Shown here: one piece after another, positions 40,712-50,821 of the stretch
How positions within the stretch are numbered: position 1 is the first letter of the stretch
Layout of the letters: every line of letters begins with the position of its first letter
Source of the DNA: Alphaproteobacteria bacterium
GTDB lineage: Bacteria > Pseudomonadota > Alphaproteobacteria > Oceanibaculales > Oceanibaculaceae
NCBI GenBank assembly: GCA_018823745.1
Contig: JAHJHR010000017.1
Location: 186,001-250,000 of the forward strand
Length of the DNA stretch: 64,000 nt
Reading direction: 5' to 3'
Notes under the pieces: generated by a model
The model's database searches: none
What the model saw: only the letters and a program-made list of their open reading frames with translations
Told to the model about the DNA's origin: nothing
Program-made: the position numbers and the translations under genes

Positions 40712-41554
40712 TCAACACATCCAGGCGCGGGGCATGGGTTGCCCGCGCAGGCTTTGCACCAGACTGATCAGCCCGTTCCGCAGGGCGAAGCCGGTCGGCG
40801 ATACGAGCCGGGCATGCAGCAAGCCGTTCCAGGCGCTGGCCCCGCCCTCGACATCCACCAGCGACTCGATGGTTCCCCGCACCGCATCCAGCCGGCTCTC
40901 GGCCTCCGGGGCGACATAGAGCAGGGCGGCGATGGCCCGCCCGCCAGCGGCGATGGCCGGCCGGTCGAGCAGCCCAGCCATATCGCCCTCCAGCCGTGTG
41001 GCATCGGCGAAGATGATCCGTCCATCGCGGCGAATGCGCCAGCGATCGGCATAGAGGCCGCTGGTCACGCTCTCGCCCCGCGCGGTGCGCCCGAAGACCG
41101 TCGATTCAACGATCAGCAGGCCGGCATCGCCGGCGACATCGGCCGTCAGCCGGCGCCCGAAGCGCCCGCCCTCGAAAAGGATGGTTTCCTGCGGCAGCCA
41201 GTCGAGCCGGGCATCGCCACCCACCTCCAGATGCGTTTCGACCAGTGCGTCGCCCTGCACGGAGCGATAGATTTTCTCCGCCGCCTGGGAGGTGGCGACC
41301 AGCGTCGTGCGCGGCCCGGCCGCAACCCGGAAGTGCAGCCGGTCGCCGCCAGTCATGCCGCCGCCGGTATTGATCAGGATCGCCTCCAGCCCGTCGCCGA
41401 CCACGCGCGGCAGCCGGGCCTTGCCGGAGCCTTCCTGGTACAGCCGGTCCAGCCGGGTGCGCCCGGCCTCGCGCTTCACGGCGAGATCGACACGGCCACG
41501 CAGGCGCTGGAGAGGCGCTGAAGCCGGATCAGACCGTGAGAAACCGTCGAACAT
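40712..41554 (-). CDS. ureD: Urease accessory protein UreD
   Basis: UreD (280 residues) is the scaffold that binds apo-urease during nickel insertion. [13 protein letters not shown] and TQEKIYRS-like (AAEKIYRS) motifs mark the family. It overlaps the preceding urtE gene by 26 bases, joining the urea importer and urease parts into one operon. Confidence 0.95.
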   Translation of the reverse strand: MFDGFSRSDPASAPLQRLRGRVDLAVKREAGRTRLDRLYQEGSGKARLPRVVGDGLEAILINTGGGMTGGDRLHFRVAAGPRTTLVATSQAAEKIYRSVQGDALVETHLEVGGDARLDWLPQETILFEGGRFGRRLTADVAGDAGLLIVESTVFGRTARGESVTSGLYADRWRIRRDGRIIFADATRLEGDMAGLLDRPAIAAGGRAIAALLYVAPEAESRLDAVRGTIESLVDVEGGASAWNGLLHARLVSPTGFALRNGLISLVQSLRGQPMPRAWMC

Positions 41555-42224
41555 CGCTCTCCACCATATCGGTCTTCTTGCCTGCCAGAACGATCTCGCC
41601 GCGATCCATCACGGCAAAATCATCGGCCAGGTCACGAGCGAAATCGAAATACTGCTCGACCAGCAGGATCGCCATATCGCCCCGGTCGCGCAAGAACAGG
41701 ATGGCCCGGCCGATATCCTTGATGATCGAGGGCTGGATGCCCTCGGTCGGCTCGTCCAGCACCAGCAGAGTCGGCCGCATGACCAGCGCGCGGGCGATGG
41801 CCAGCTGCTGCTGCTGGCCGCCCGATAGATCGCCGCCACGGCGGCCGAGCATGGTTTTCAGCACCGGAAACAGCTCGTGGATGTAATCCGGGATGGTCTG
41901 CTCCTTGCGCTTCAGCGGGGCATAGCCGGTTTCCAGATTCTCCTTCACCGTCAGCAGCGGAAAGATTTCACGGCCCTGCGGGACATAGGCGATGCCGCGC
42001 CGCGCCCGGTCGAAGGGCCGCAGCCCGGCAAGCGGCGCGCCGTTCCAGCTGATCGCCCCCCGGCTGATCGACTGATGCCCGGCAATCGCCCGAAGCAGGC
42101 TGGTCTTGCCGACGCCATTGCGGCCCATCAGACAGGTGATCCGCCCGATCTCGGCTGTCAGCGACACGCCGCGCAGCGCCTGGGCGGCGCCGTAATGCAG
42201 ATCGATGGTCTGTACATCCAGCAT
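41529..42224 (-). CDS. urtE: Urea ABC transporter ATP-binding protein UrtE
   Basis: This ATPase of the high-affinity urea importer has 231 residues. Walker A GRNGVGKT is at 34-41; signature LSGGQQQQLAIARAL and Walker B LLVLDEPTEGIQPSI are intact. It is a LivF-like subunit, immediately followed by ureD. The urea role rests on the gene order urtABCDE next to urease. Confidence 0.94.
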   Translation of the reverse strand: MLDVQTIDLHYGAAQALRGVSLTAEIGRITCLMGRNGVGKTSLLRAIAGHQSISRGAISWNGAPLAGLRPFDRARRGIAYVPQGREIFPLLTVKENLETGYAPLKRKEQTIPDYIHELFPVLKTMLGRRGGDLSGGQQQQLAIARALVMRPTLLVLDEPTEGIQPSIIKDIGRAILFLRDRGDMAILLVEQYFDFARDLADDFAVMDRGEIVLAGKKTDMVESDVRRFLTV

Positions 42225-42226
42225 GC

Positions 42227-42979
42227 TCAGCGCCCCAGATAGACTTCGACGACACGCGGATCGGCGCTGACATGATCGAGCGAGCCTTCGGCCAGCACCG
42301 AGCCTTCATGCAGCACCGTCACCTTCACCCCCAGATCGCGCACGAAGGTCATGTCGTGCTCGACCACGACGACGGAATGGGTCAGGGCGATCTCACGCAA
42401 CAGATCAGCGGTTTCCACCGTCTCCGCATCGGTCATGCCGGCCACCGGCTCGTCGACCAGCAGCAGCTTCGGGTTCTGCGCCAGCAGCATGCCGATCTCC
42501 AGCCATTGCTTCTGGCCATGCGACAGCGCGCCGGCCAATTCGTGGCGGCGTTCCCGCAGCCGTACGATGCCGAGAATCTCGTCGATCCGGTCGCGCTCCT
42601 CGCCCTCCTTGTGGAACAGGGTCGAGACCGGGTCGCGTGCGCCCTCAATCGCGAGATCCAGATTATCCCAGACCGTATGGCTCTCGAAGACGGTCGGCTT
42701 CTGGAATTTCCGGCCAATGCCCAGCGAGGCGATGGCGGCCTCGTCCTGCCTGGTCAGATCCACCTTGCCGTCGAACAGCACATGACCGGTATCGGGCCGG
42801 GTCTTGCCGGTGACCACATCCATCATCGTTGTCTTGCCGGCGCCGTTCGGGCCGATGATCGCCCGCATCTCACCCGGCATGATGGTGAAGGACAGATTGT
42901 TCAGCGCCCGGAAGCCGTCGAAGCTGACGCTCACCCCATCGAGATAGAGCAACGTGCGGGTCATCATATCGGGGTTCAT
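42227..42979 (-). CDS. urtD: Urea ABC transporter ATP-binding protein UrtD
   Basis: The LivG-like ATPase of the urea importer has 250 residues from ATG 42979. Walker A GPNGAGKT is at 43-50, the C-loop reads LSHGQKQWLEIGM, and Walker B LLLVDEPVAGMTDAE is present. The start chosen follows urtC by 5 bases; a longer frame exists only inside urtC. Confidence 0.94.
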   Translation of the reverse strand: MNPDMMTRTLLYLDGVSVSFDGFRALNNLSFTIMPGEMRAIIGPNGAGKTTMMDVVTGKTRPDTGHVLFDGKVDLTRQDEAAIASLGIGRKFQKPTVFESHTVWDNLDLAIEGARDPVSTLFHKEGEERDRIDEILGIVRLRERRHELAGALSHGQKQWLEIGMLLAQNPKLLLVDEPVAGMTDAETVETADLLREIALTHSVVVVEHDMTFVRDLGVKVTVLHEGSVLAEGSLDHVSADPRVVEVYLGR

Positions 42980-42984
42980 GATGC

Positions 42985-44142
42985 CTACTCCGCCGGCTTG
43001 ACTGTGGGATCGGGCGGCGTCGATGAGGGCTGTCTCCGCATCCGTCGTGACCAATCCCCCATTGTGCCGACAATGCCCTTGGGCAGGAACAGGGTGACGG
43101 CGACGAACAGCCCGCCCAGCGCGAACAGCCAGAAATCCGGGATCGCGGCGGTGAAGTAGGTCTTGCCGAAATTAACCAGGATCGCCCCAATGACCGGGCC
43201 GATCAGCGTGCCCCGCCCGCCGACCGCGACCCAGATCACCATCTCGATGGATTGCGCCGGGCTGAATTCGCTGGGGTTGATGATGCCGACCTGCGGCACG
43301 TAAAGGGCGCCGGCGACACCGGCCATGCAGGCCGACAAGGTGAAGACGAACAGCTTGTAATGCTCCACCCGGTAGCCGAGGAACCGCGTCCGGCTTTCCG
43401 CATCACGGATGGCCACCAGCACCTTGCCCAGCTTGGAGCGGATGATCGCCCGGCACAGCAGGAAGCCCAGCGCCAGCGCCAGAGCCGAGGCAAAGAACAG
43501 CGTCGCCCGCGTGCCGGCCGCCTGCACCGGATAGCCCAGAATGTCCTTGAAATCGGTCAACCCGTTATTGCCGCCGAAGCCCATATCGTTGCGGAAGAAG
43601 GCCAGCAGCAGCGCGAAGGTCATGGCCTGGGTGATGATCGACAGATACACGCCCGTCACCCGCGAGCGGAAGGCGAACCAGCCCAGCAGGAAGGCCAGCG
43701 CACCGGGCACCACCACCACCATGATGGCGGCAAACCAGAACTGATCGAAGCCCTGCCAGTACCAGGGCAACTCCTTCCAGTTCAGGAACACCATGAAATC
43801 CGGCAGGTCCGGATTGGCATAGACGCCGCGCGCACCGATCTGGCGCATCAGATACATGCCCATCGCATAGCCGCCCAGCGCGAAAAACGCGCCATGGCCC
43901 AGCGAGAGAATGCCGCAATAGCCCCAGACCAGATCGATGGAGAGCGCCAGCAGCGCGAAGCAGAGATACTTGCCCACAAGCGAGACGGCATAGCCCGGCA
44001 CATGGAACGGGTTGCCGGGCGGCACCAGCAGGTTCAGCGCCGGCACCAGAATGCCAACCGCCATGACGATGGCCAGGAAGATCAGGCCGCTGCGGTCGAG
44101 GCCGCGCAGCAGGAAGCCGCCCTTCATTGTTCCACCACTCAT
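42985..44142 (-). CDS. urtC: Urea ABC transporter permease UrtC
   Basis: This LivM-like membrane permease has 385 residues. ATG 44142 overlaps the urtB stop (ATGA); an internal Met at 44127 is less likely. Ten or so helices and the segment CGILSLGHGAFFALGGYAMGMYLMR are typical of UrtC. It pairs with UrtB to form the urea channel. Confidence 0.94.
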   Translation of the reverse strand: MSGGTMKGGFLLRGLDRSGLIFLAIVMAVGILVPALNLLVPPGNPFHVPGYAVSLVGKYLCFALLALSIDLVWGYCGILSLGHGAFFALGGYAMGMYLMRQIGARGVYANPDLPDFMVFLNWKELPWYWQGFDQFWFAAIMVVVVPGALAFLLGWFAFRSRVTGVYLSIITQAMTFALLLAFFRNDMGFGGNNGLTDFKDILGYPVQAAGTRATLFFASALALALGFLLCRAIIRSKLGKVLVAIRDAESRTRFLGYRVEHYKLFVFTLSACMAGVAGALYVPQVGIINPSEFSPAQSIEMVIWVAVGGRGTLIGPVIGAILVNFGKTYFTAAIPDFWLFALGGLFVAVTLFLPKGIVGTMGDWSRRMRRQPSSTPPDPTVKPAE

Positions 44143-45767
44143 TGTTCCACCGCCCGGCCCTTGAGGGCGAACAGCCCGCGCGGCTTGATCTGGATGAACA
44201 GGATGATGAAGACCAGCACGAAGATCTTGCCCAGCACCGCCCCGGCATAGGGCTCCAGGAATTTGTTCACCACCCCCAGCGTGAAGGCACCGACCAGCGT
44301 GCCCCACAGATTGCCGACCCCGCCGAAGATGACGATCATGAAACTGTCGATGATGTAGCCCTGGCCCAGATTGGGACTGACATTGTCGATCTGCGACAGC
44401 GCCACCCCGGCCAGCCCGGCAACACCGGAGCCGAGACCAAAGGTCATCGCATCGACCCAGGGCGTGCGGATGCCCATGGACGCGGCCATGCGCCTGTTCT
44501 GCGTCACCGCGCGCATCTGCAGGCCCAGAGGCGTGCGACGCAGCATCAGCATCAAAGCAGTGAAGACGATCAGCGCGAAGACGATGATCCACAGCCTTCC
44601 GTAGGTCAGCGATATCTGGCCAATATCGAAGGCGCCGGACATCCAGGACGGGTTGCCGACCTCCCGGTTGGTCGGGCCGAAGATGGTGCGCACAGCCTGT
44701 TGCAGGATCAGCGACAAGCCCCAGGTTGCCAGCAGGGTTTCCAGCGGCCGGCCATAGAGGAAGCGGATGACACCCCGCTCGATGACGATGCCGACGGCAC
44801 CGGCGACCAGGAAGGCGAGCGGCAGGGCGATCAGCACCGAGACATCGAACAGGCCGGGAAAGGAGGTGCGGATCACCTCCTGCACCATGAAGGTTGTATA
44901 GGCGCCGATCATCACCATCTCGCCATGCGCCATGTTGATGACGCCCATCACGCCGAATGTGATGGCAAGCCCGATGGCCGCCAGCAGCAGGACGGAGCCA
45001 AGCGAGATGCCATAGGTGATGTTCTGCAGGATCGACCACCAGCGCAGGCTGGCCTGGATTTTCTGCACCGCAATCTGCGCCGCCTCGGCCACGGCCGGGC
45101 TGGCATTGGCGGAGACCTGGCCCAGCAGCGCCAGCGATTCACGGCCGCCACGTTCGCCAATGATCTCCAGCGCCGCCAGCTTCACGTCATCGCCAGCCTC
45201 ACCGGCCAGTTGAATGGCAGCACGCGCCAGTTCCAAAGCGGCGCGCACGCGCGGCTCGCTCTCCTTCGCCAGGGCTTCCTCGACGGTTTCCAGCGCGCTG
45301 GCATCGCGGTTCTTGTAGACGGCCTGGGCGGCAGCCAGCCGGATTTCCGGCTTCGGACTCAGCAGAGTCAGCGCGCCGATGGCGCCGCGCAGCGAGCGCC
45401 GCAGCCGGTTGTTCACGCGGATACGCTCATAGCCGCCGGCGGGCTCGGTGCCCGCGCTCTCGCCGGTCAGCGGATCGGTCAGGACCAGATCGGCCCCACG
45501 CTCGATGCCGATCCGTACCGGACCGCCCAGCTTCTGGGTATAGAGCGCGCCGGCGCTCAACGCCTCCAGGGCGGGCACCGCAGCGCTATCGCCGGTCGCG
45601 GCGAGGGCATCCACTGCCTTTTCCAGCTCGCTGTAATTCCTGGCCTCGCCCAGCGCCTGGATCAGGCTGGCCGTGTCGGCCTGGGCGAGAGCGGATTTTT
45701 CCGGGGCAAACAGCGCACAGCCCAAGGCAAGCGCGCAGAGAAGACGACGCAACACCATGCCCCCCAT
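44139..45767 (-). CDS. urtB: Urea ABC transporter permease UrtB (with periplasmic N-terminal region)
   Basis: This LivH-like permease has 542 residues, longer than a bare LivH. It begins with a signal-like segment, then about 200 residues of alpha-helical repeat-like sequence (ALEALSAGALY, RVRAALELARAAI), before the permease helices from about residue 235 (GSVLLLAAIGLAITFGVMG). The long N-terminal part is normal for UrtB and probably periplasmic. It follows urtA after a strong hairpin. Confidence 0.94.
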   Translation of the reverse strand: MGGMVLRRLLCALALGCALFAPEKSALAQADTASLIQALGEARNYSELEKAVDALAATGDSAAVPALEALSAGALYTQKLGGPVRIGIERGADLVLTDPLTGESAGTEPAGGYERIRVNNRLRRSLRGAIGALTLLSPKPEIRLAAAQAVYKNRDASALETVEEALAKESEPRVRAALELARAAIQLAGEAGDDVKLAALEIIGERGGRESLALLGQVSANASPAVAEAAQIAVQKIQASLRWWSILQNITYGISLGSVLLLAAIGLAITFGVMGVINMAHGEMVMIGAYTTFMVQEVIRTSFPGLFDVSVLIALPLAFLVAGAVGIVIERGVIRFLYGRPLETLLATWGLSLILQQAVRTIFGPTNREVGNPSWMSGAFDIGQISLTYGRLWIIVFALIVFTALMLMLRRTPLGLQMRAVTQNRRMAASMGIRTPWVDAMTFGLGSGVAGLAGVALSQIDNVSPNLGQGYIIDSFMIVIFGGVGNLWGTLVGAFTLGVVNKFLEPYAGAVLGKIFVLVFIILFIQIKPRGLFALKGRAVEQ

Positions 45768-45796
45768 TCCTTATTCTTGGTCTTGTCGGGAAGAAA

Positions 45797-45823
45797 GGGC
45801 CGGCAGCGCAGGGCTGCCGGCCC
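45797..45823 (-). terminator. Strong hairpin between urtA and urtB
   Basis: GGGCCGGCAGC pairs perfectly over 11 bases with GCTGCCGGCCC around a 5-base loop, and TTTCTT follows on the transcribed strand. Located 19 bases after urtA, it is likely a partial terminator that raises UrtA over the permeases. Confidence 0.75.
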
Positions 45824-45841
45824 GTATTCACAGCTTATGCG

Positions 45842-47140
45842 TCAGCTCTTGCCGCCGCACTTGCCGGTCTTCACGTTGAAATTGCCGCACGACATCGGCG
45901 CGCGCCAATCGGAGATCAGATCCTTGCTGTCCGGCAGGAAATCCGACCATTCATCGCCAACCACCAGACCCGGGGTCGACCAGACCGTGTCGAACTGGCC
46001 ATCGGCCTGGACCTCGCCGATCAGCACCGGCTTGGTGATGTGATGGTTCGGCATCATCGCCGACATACCACCGGTCAGGTTCGGCACGGCGACACCGACC
46101 AGCGAATCGATCACCGGATCGGGGGCGATGGTGCCGGCCTTTTCGACCGCCTTCACCCACATGTTGAAGCCGATGTAATGCGCTTCCATCGGATCATTGG
46201 TGACGCGCTTCGGATTCTTGATGAAGGTCTGCCATTTCTTGATGAAATCGGCATTTTCCGGCGTCTTCACGGACATGAAGTAGTTCCACGCCGCCAGATG
46301 ACCGACCAGCGGCGCGGTGTCGATGCCGGCCAGCTCTTCCTCGCCGACCGAGAAGGCGACGACCGGAATATCCTCGGCCTTGATGCCCTGGTTCGCCAGT
46401 TCCTTGTAGAACGGCACATTGGCATCGCCATTGATGGTCGAGACGACGGCGGTCTTCTTGCCGGCCGAGCCGAATTTCTTGATCTCGGCGACAATCGACT
46501 GCCAGTCGGAATGACCGAACGGCGTGTAGTTGATCATGATGTCGGCAGCCGCGACGCCCTTATCCTTGAGATAGGTCTCCAGGACCTTGTTCGTGGTGCG
46601 CGGATAGACATAGTCGGTACCGGCCAGGACCCAGCGCTGCACGCCCTCTTCCTTCGCCAGGTAATCCACCGCCGGGATCGCCTGCTGGTTCGGGGCGGCG
46701 CCGGTGTAGAACACATTGCGCGAGGATTCCTCGCCTTCATACTGTACCGGATAGAACAGGATGCTGTTCAGCTCCTCGAACACCGGCAGCACGGATTTGC
46801 GCGACACGCTGGTCCAGCAGCCGAAAGTGGCTGCGACCTTGTGCACGCTGATCAGCTCGCGCGCCTTCTCGGCAAACAGCGGCCAGTCGGAGGCCGGGTC
46901 AACGACCACCGCTTCCAGCTTCTTGCCGAGCAGACCGCCCTTCTTGTTCTGCTCCTCGATCAGCATCAGCATGACGTCCTTCAGCGTCGTCTCGCTGATC
47001 GCCATCGTGCCCGACAGCGAATGCAGGATGCCGACCTTGATCGTATCCTGTGCCTTCGCTTCGCCCGCAAATGCGCCGACCAGCATCGACGCGCCGAGCG
47101 TCAGCCCGGTCAGAAACTTGGCCCCCTTGTTCCCAGCCAT
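45842..47140 (-). CDS. urtA: Urea ABC transporter substrate-binding protein UrtA
   Basis: The periplasmic urea-binding protein (432 residues) has a signal peptide to about residue 31 (AKAQ). The mature start TIKVGILHSLSGTMAISE and the motifs FGCWTSVSRKSVLPVFEE and LFYPVQYEGEESS are diagnostic of UrtA. It is the first gene of the 13-gene operon. An AAGGGAGACG ribosome site and a sigma-54 promoter lie upstream. Confidence 0.97.
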   Translation of the reverse strand: MAGNKGAKFLTGLTLGASMLVGAFAGEAKAQDTIKVGILHSLSGTMAISETTLKDVMLMLIEEQNKKGGLLGKKLEAVVVDPASDWPLFAEKARELISVHKVAATFGCWTSVSRKSVLPVFEELNSILFYPVQYEGEESSRNVFYTGAAPNQQAIPAVDYLAKEEGVQRWVLAGTDYVYPRTTNKVLETYLKDKGVAAADIMINYTPFGHSDWQSIVAEIKKFGSAGKKTAVVSTINGDANVPFYKELANQGIKAEDIPVVAFSVGEEELAGIDTAPLVGHLAAWNYFMSVKTPENADFIKKWQTFIKNPKRVTNDPMEAHYIGFNMWVKAVEKAGTIAPDPVIDSLVGVAVPNLTGGMSAMMPNHHITKPVLIGEVQADGQFDTVWSTPGLVVGDEWSDFLPDSKDLISDWRAPMSCGNFNVKTGKCGGKS

Positions 47141-47187
47141 TTTCGTCTCCCTTGGTTATTAGCGGTTGCATACCGCGTCGCAGCAAG

Positions 47188-47204
47188 ACGCAAGGGGCGT
47201 GCCA
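47188..47204 (-). promoter_or_regulatory. Sigma-54 (-24/-12) promoter of the urt-ure operon
   Basis: The minus strand reads TGGCACGCCCCTTGCGT. The GG and GC elements are exactly 10 bases apart, matching the RpoN consensus TGGCAC-N5-TTGC. It lies about 50 bases upstream of urtA. This fits nitrogen control by NtrC, but I could not place clear NtrC enhancer boxes. Confidence 0.85.
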
Positions 47205-47352
47205 TGGGAAATCTCGTCTATTTCACAAATATTTAACCAAAATAACCGCAACAGCGAGGGCGCCAGGTTTTTGGCAACGCACAAAATCAAATCATTCTTA
47301 TATTAGGATGCCCAAAAAACAGGCGGGCAGTCTCCGCATCGATAAAAAGAAA

Positions 47353-47377
47353 GGGCCGCCCTGCTGGAGGGCGGCCC
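47353..47377 (-). terminator. Rho-independent terminator after the catalase gene
   Basis: GGGCCGCCC and GGGCGGCCC form a perfect 9-base stem with a TTTCTTTTT run on the minus strand, 22 bases after the catalase stop. A T-run on the plus side (GTTTTTAA) makes it possibly bidirectional. Confidence 0.85.
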
Positions 47378-47398
47378 TGTTTTTAAGCGATTGAAGGA

Positions 47399-49519
47399 TC
47401 AGACCTGCTTGACGCGGGGGCCGCGGGTCCACAGGCGCAGCTTCCGGCAGGCTTCGACGAAGCCGGCCGTATCCTTCGCCGCCGACAAAGCTATGACGCC
47501 CTCATCGGCATCCGGCTTCACGCCGGCCTTTTCCATCAGCGGCAGGGCCTCGGCCGTATGGGCGATGAACTTCTGATGCGCGAAGGCATCGGCGACGAAA
47601 TCGCGGGCCGTCGATTCCTCGGCCAGCAGTTCCGCCCCCTCCGCCGACAGCAGTAGCGCCACCGCGTCGAACACAACGGACGGTCCACCATCGATCTTCT
47701 CATCGGCTTCGATCCAGCTGCCATCGCTGGCCTCGACGCCGCCGATCATCGGCGCGACCAGAGTGAGCATCGCCCCCTCGGCCTCGACCGCCTTCTTCAG
47801 CCCCTTAAGCAGGGCGGCATCGACACCGTCGCTGATCAGTGCGCCGATCTTGCGGCCCTTGAAGCTGTCGGGACCGTTCAGCAGGATGCTGAGCGCAGGC
47901 GATTTCTCCAGATCTCTGGTCGGCTGGGCGGCATCGGCCGGCTTCGGCATCTCGCGCAGCCGCAGCCCATCGGCGACGGCTTTGGCCAGCGCATCATCGA
48001 TGTTCAGCAGATGCGAGACCATCCGCGAGCGGATCGCCAGCGTTTGCACCTTGCTCAGCTCGAAGATCAGCGCCGAGGCAATATGAGACTGCTCCACATC
48101 GGTCTGGCTCCTGTAGAACTGCCGGGCCTGGCTGTAATGATCGGCAAAGCTTTCAGCACGGATGCGCAGCTTCGGGCCTTCCATCTCCTCTGGATAAGAG
48201 GTGAAGCCTTTCTCCGGCGATTCGCGCGGACCACCCTTTTCGCCGCCCCAGGAATTCGGCTCGTAATTGGCACGGCCCTTGGGGTTGTGGAAGGCCATGT
48301 GGCCGTCCTGTTGGAAATGATGGAACGGGCATTTCGGCGCGTTGATCGGCAGATGCGTGAAGTTGGTGCTGCCCAGGCGCTTCAGCTGCGTGTCGAGATA
48401 GGAGAAATTGCGCCCCTGCAGCAGCGGATCATTGCTGAAGTCGATGCCCGGCACGATGTTCTGCGTCATGAACGCGACCTGCTCGGTCTCGGCAAAGAAA
48501 TTATCGACACAGCGATCCAGCACCAGCCGGCCGACGATGCGGACGGGCACCAGCTCTTCGGGAATAAGCTTGGTGGCGTCCAGCACGTCGAAATCAAAAC
48601 TGTTGGCGAAATCCTCGTCGAACAGCTGCAGGCCCAGCTCCCATTCCGGGAAATCGCCCGCCTGGATCGCGTCCCACAGATCGCGGCGGTGGAAATCGGG
48701 GTCGGCGCCATTCACCTTCAGCGCCTCGTTCCACACCACCGACTGCATGCCCAGCTTCGGCTTCCAGTGGAACTTCACAAAGGTCGATTTGCCGGCTTCG
48801 TTCACCAGACGGAATGTATGAACGCCGAAACCTTCCATGAAGCGGAGGCTGCGCGGGATCGTGCGGTCGGACATGATCCACATGACCATGTTCATCGATT
48901 CCGGCGTCAGGGTGATGAAGTCCCAAAAATTATTGTGTGCCGTCTGCGCCTGCGGGAAGCCGCGATCCGGCTCCGGCTTGGCGGCGTGGATCAGGTCCGG
49001 GAATTTGATCGCATCCTGGATGAAGAAAACCGGGATGTTGTTGCCGACAATGTCCCAATTGCCTTCCTGGGTGTAGAGCTTCACCGCGAAGCCGCGCACA
49101 TCGCGCGCCAGATCAGCCGAACCCTTGCTGCCTGCCACCGTGGAGAAGCGCACGAAGGCCGGCACCTTCTCGCCGGGACGCTGGAACAGATCGGCCTTGG
49201 TAATATCGGCCAGGCTCTCATAAGGCTCGAAATAGCCATGCGCGCCATAGCCCCGGGCATGCACCACCCGCTCCGGAATACGCTCATGGTCGAAATGGAA
49301 GATTTTCTCGCGGAAGTGAGTATCCTCCATCAGCGTCGGGCCGCGCTGGCCGGCCCGCAGGGAATTCTGGTCGTCGGCAACCGGGGTGCCCTGCTGAGTC
49401 GTCAGGACCGGAACCTCACCGCCGGCCGTCTGGTGAAGCTCGCCGCCAGTGCCGCGCGATAGTGCCTGATCGTCGATCTGGGCCGCCTTGCGGGTGTCCG
49501 CCTGCTTGGTCTTGGCCAT
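47399..49519 (-). CDS. katE: Large-subunit catalase (KatE/HPII type)
   Basis: This haem catalase has 706 residues, the large-subunit clade with an extra C-terminal GATase/DJ-1-like domain (from about residue 550, [16 protein letters not shown]). The catalytic His is in [12 protein letters not shown], the catalytic Asn in GNNIPVFF, and the haem Tyr ligand in [11 protein letters not shown]. It removes hydrogen peroxide, often in stationary phase. It is a single gene with its own terminator. GGAAG lies about 9 bases before the ATG. Confidence 0.95.
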   Translation of the reverse strand: MAKTKQADTRKAAQIDDQALSRGTGGELHQTAGGEVPVLTTQQGTPVADDQNSLRAGQRGPTLMEDTHFREKIFHFDHERIPERVVHARGYGAHGYFEPYESLADITKADLFQRPGEKVPAFVRFSTVAGSKGSADLARDVRGFAVKLYTQEGNWDIVGNNIPVFFIQDAIKFPDLIHAAKPEPDRGFPQAQTAHNNFWDFITLTPESMNMVMWIMSDRTIPRSLRFMEGFGVHTFRLVNEAGKSTFVKFHWKPKLGMQSVVWNEALKVNGADPDFHRRDLWDAIQAGDFPEWELGLQLFDEDFANSFDFDVLDATKLIPEELVPVRIVGRLVLDRCVDNFFAETEQVAFMTQNIVPGIDFSNDPLLQGRNFSYLDTQLKRLGSTNFTHLPINAPKCPFHHFQQDGHMAFHNPKGRANYEPNSWGGEKGGPRESPEKGFTSYPEEMEGPKLRIRAESFADHYSQARQFYRSQTDVEQSHIASALIFELSKVQTLAIRSRMVSHLLNIDDALAKAVADGLRLREMPKPADAAQPTRDLEKSPALSILLNGPDSFKGRKIGALISDGVDAALLKGLKKAVEAEGAMLTLVAPMIGGVEASDGSWIEADEKIDGGPSVVFDAVALLLSAEGAELLAEESTARDFVADAFAHQKFIAHTAEALPLMEKAGVKPDADEGVIALSAAKDTAGFVEACRKLRLWTRGPRVKQV

Positions 49520-49678
49520 GTGCGCATCTTCCTTTTTTCGGGTCAGATGTGCCCAAAGCCGGGATTGCGCGCCGACGAGATAACAACTCCATGGCGACGG
49601 CAGGGCCGGCTGCTGTTGAGCACGAGACCCTAACCAAGCCTTCCTTGAATTGTTCCAGAGTAGAAGAGCCCCGGAGGC

Positions 49679-50821
49679 CTAGCGGCCGATCAGGGCTTTC
49701 AGGCGGTCACGCAGCGCCCCCAGCATCATGCTGGCGACAGTCAGGAAGGAGAGCTCCGACCTTGCCGGTTCGGCCCCCGGTGTGCCGGTCAGCATCGCGG
49801 TCAGATTGGCGGCGAACAGATCGGTCATGCGCCGGGCGAAATCCGTCACCAGTGCGGAACGACCGAATTGCGCCAGCGGGCCGGTCAGCTTGTAACGCAC
49901 CGTCACATCGATGATCGTGCCCTCGCCCTGCGGCAGCACCGCATAGGCAATCTCACCAGTCGCCGAGGAGCCGCCCTTGGCATCGCGCCCCCGGCCCTTC
50001 ACCGTGCCGGTGCGGGCGGACTCGTCGCGGGCCACCTCGCCCTCGCCGGCGAAGCTGGCCTTGATCGGCCCGAAGCTGATGGTCAGCGAGCCCGTCACAC
50101 GGTCGCCCTCCACCGTATCGACTGAGGCCCCCGGCAGGCAGGCGGCCATGCGGCGGATATCACCCAGCACCGCCCAGACCTGATCGGCCGGGGCCGGCAC
50201 CGTGACCTGCTGCTTCAAGACCGAGAAACCGTCGCCGGCTGTGCTGAAATCCATCGAAGCCGGTTTCGCGGCTTCAGCCGCCGGGGCAGCCTCTACCGTT
50301 TTCGCGGCAACGGCGTCGTGACGTGCCTCGAAATTCCAGTTTTGGGCGACCGCAGTCTTTCCTGCGGCCACCTGACGAATCGCCCCGACAATGCCGACAT
50401 AGCCGGTGCAGCGGCAGATATTCCCCGACAGCTCGCGCCGGATCGTCTCCTCATCGACATCGCCCAGCCGGGTGACGATATCGCGTGCTGTCACCAGCAT
50501 TCCCGGCGTGCAATAGCCGCATTGCAGGGCATGATGGGCGGAGAACGCCTCGCGCAGTTCGGTCATCACCGGGTCATCGTCAAAGCCCTCGACCGTGCGG
50601 ATCTCGTCGCCATTGCAGGACACCGCGAAGGTCAGGCAGGAGCGCTGCGGCTTGCCGTCGATCAGCACGGTGCAGGCGCCGCACACGCCCTGCTCGCAGC
50701 CCAGATGCGTGCCGGTCAGGCCCAGCGGCCCGCGCAGGAATTCGGCCAGATGCGTGCGAGGTTCCGCCATGCCGCTGACCCTGCGGCCATTGACGGTCAG
50801 TTCGATGGGATGCGCGGTCAT
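49679..50821 (-). CDS. Fused CoxS (2Fe-2S) and CoxG-like (SRPBCC) protein of a molybdenum hydroxylase
   Basis: The N-terminal 160 residues are a molybdenum-hydroxylase small subunit with two 2Fe-2S clusters: Cys42, Cys47, Cys50 and Cys62, then Cys101, Cys104, Cys136 and Cys138. After a linker of about 35 residues comes a CoxG-like SRPBCC domain (about residues 198-345; VPAPADQVWAVLGDIRRMAACLPGA) and a hydrophobic C-terminal tail. CoxG is normally a separate membrane-recruiting protein, so the fusion may tether the enzyme to the membrane (inference). The gene overlaps coxM by 4 bases. Confidence 0.88.
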   Translation of the reverse strand: MTAHPIELTVNGRRVSGMAEPRTHLAEFLRGPLGLTGTHLGCEQGVCGACTVLIDGKPQRSCLTFAVSCNGDEIRTVEGFDDDPVMTELREAFSAHHALQCGYCTPGMLVTARDIVTRLGDVDEETIRRELSGNICRCTGYVGIVGAIRQVAAGKTAVAQNWNFEARHDAVAAKTVEAAPAAEAAKPASMDFSTAGDGFSVLKQQVTVPAPADQVWAVLGDIRRMAACLPGASVDTVEGDRVTGSLTISFGPIKASFAGEGEVARDESARTGTVKGRGRDAKGGSSATGEIAYAVLPQGEGTIIDVTVRYKLTGPLAQFGRSALVTDFARRMTDLFAANLTAMLTGTPGAEPARSELSFLTVASMMLGALRDRLKALIGR

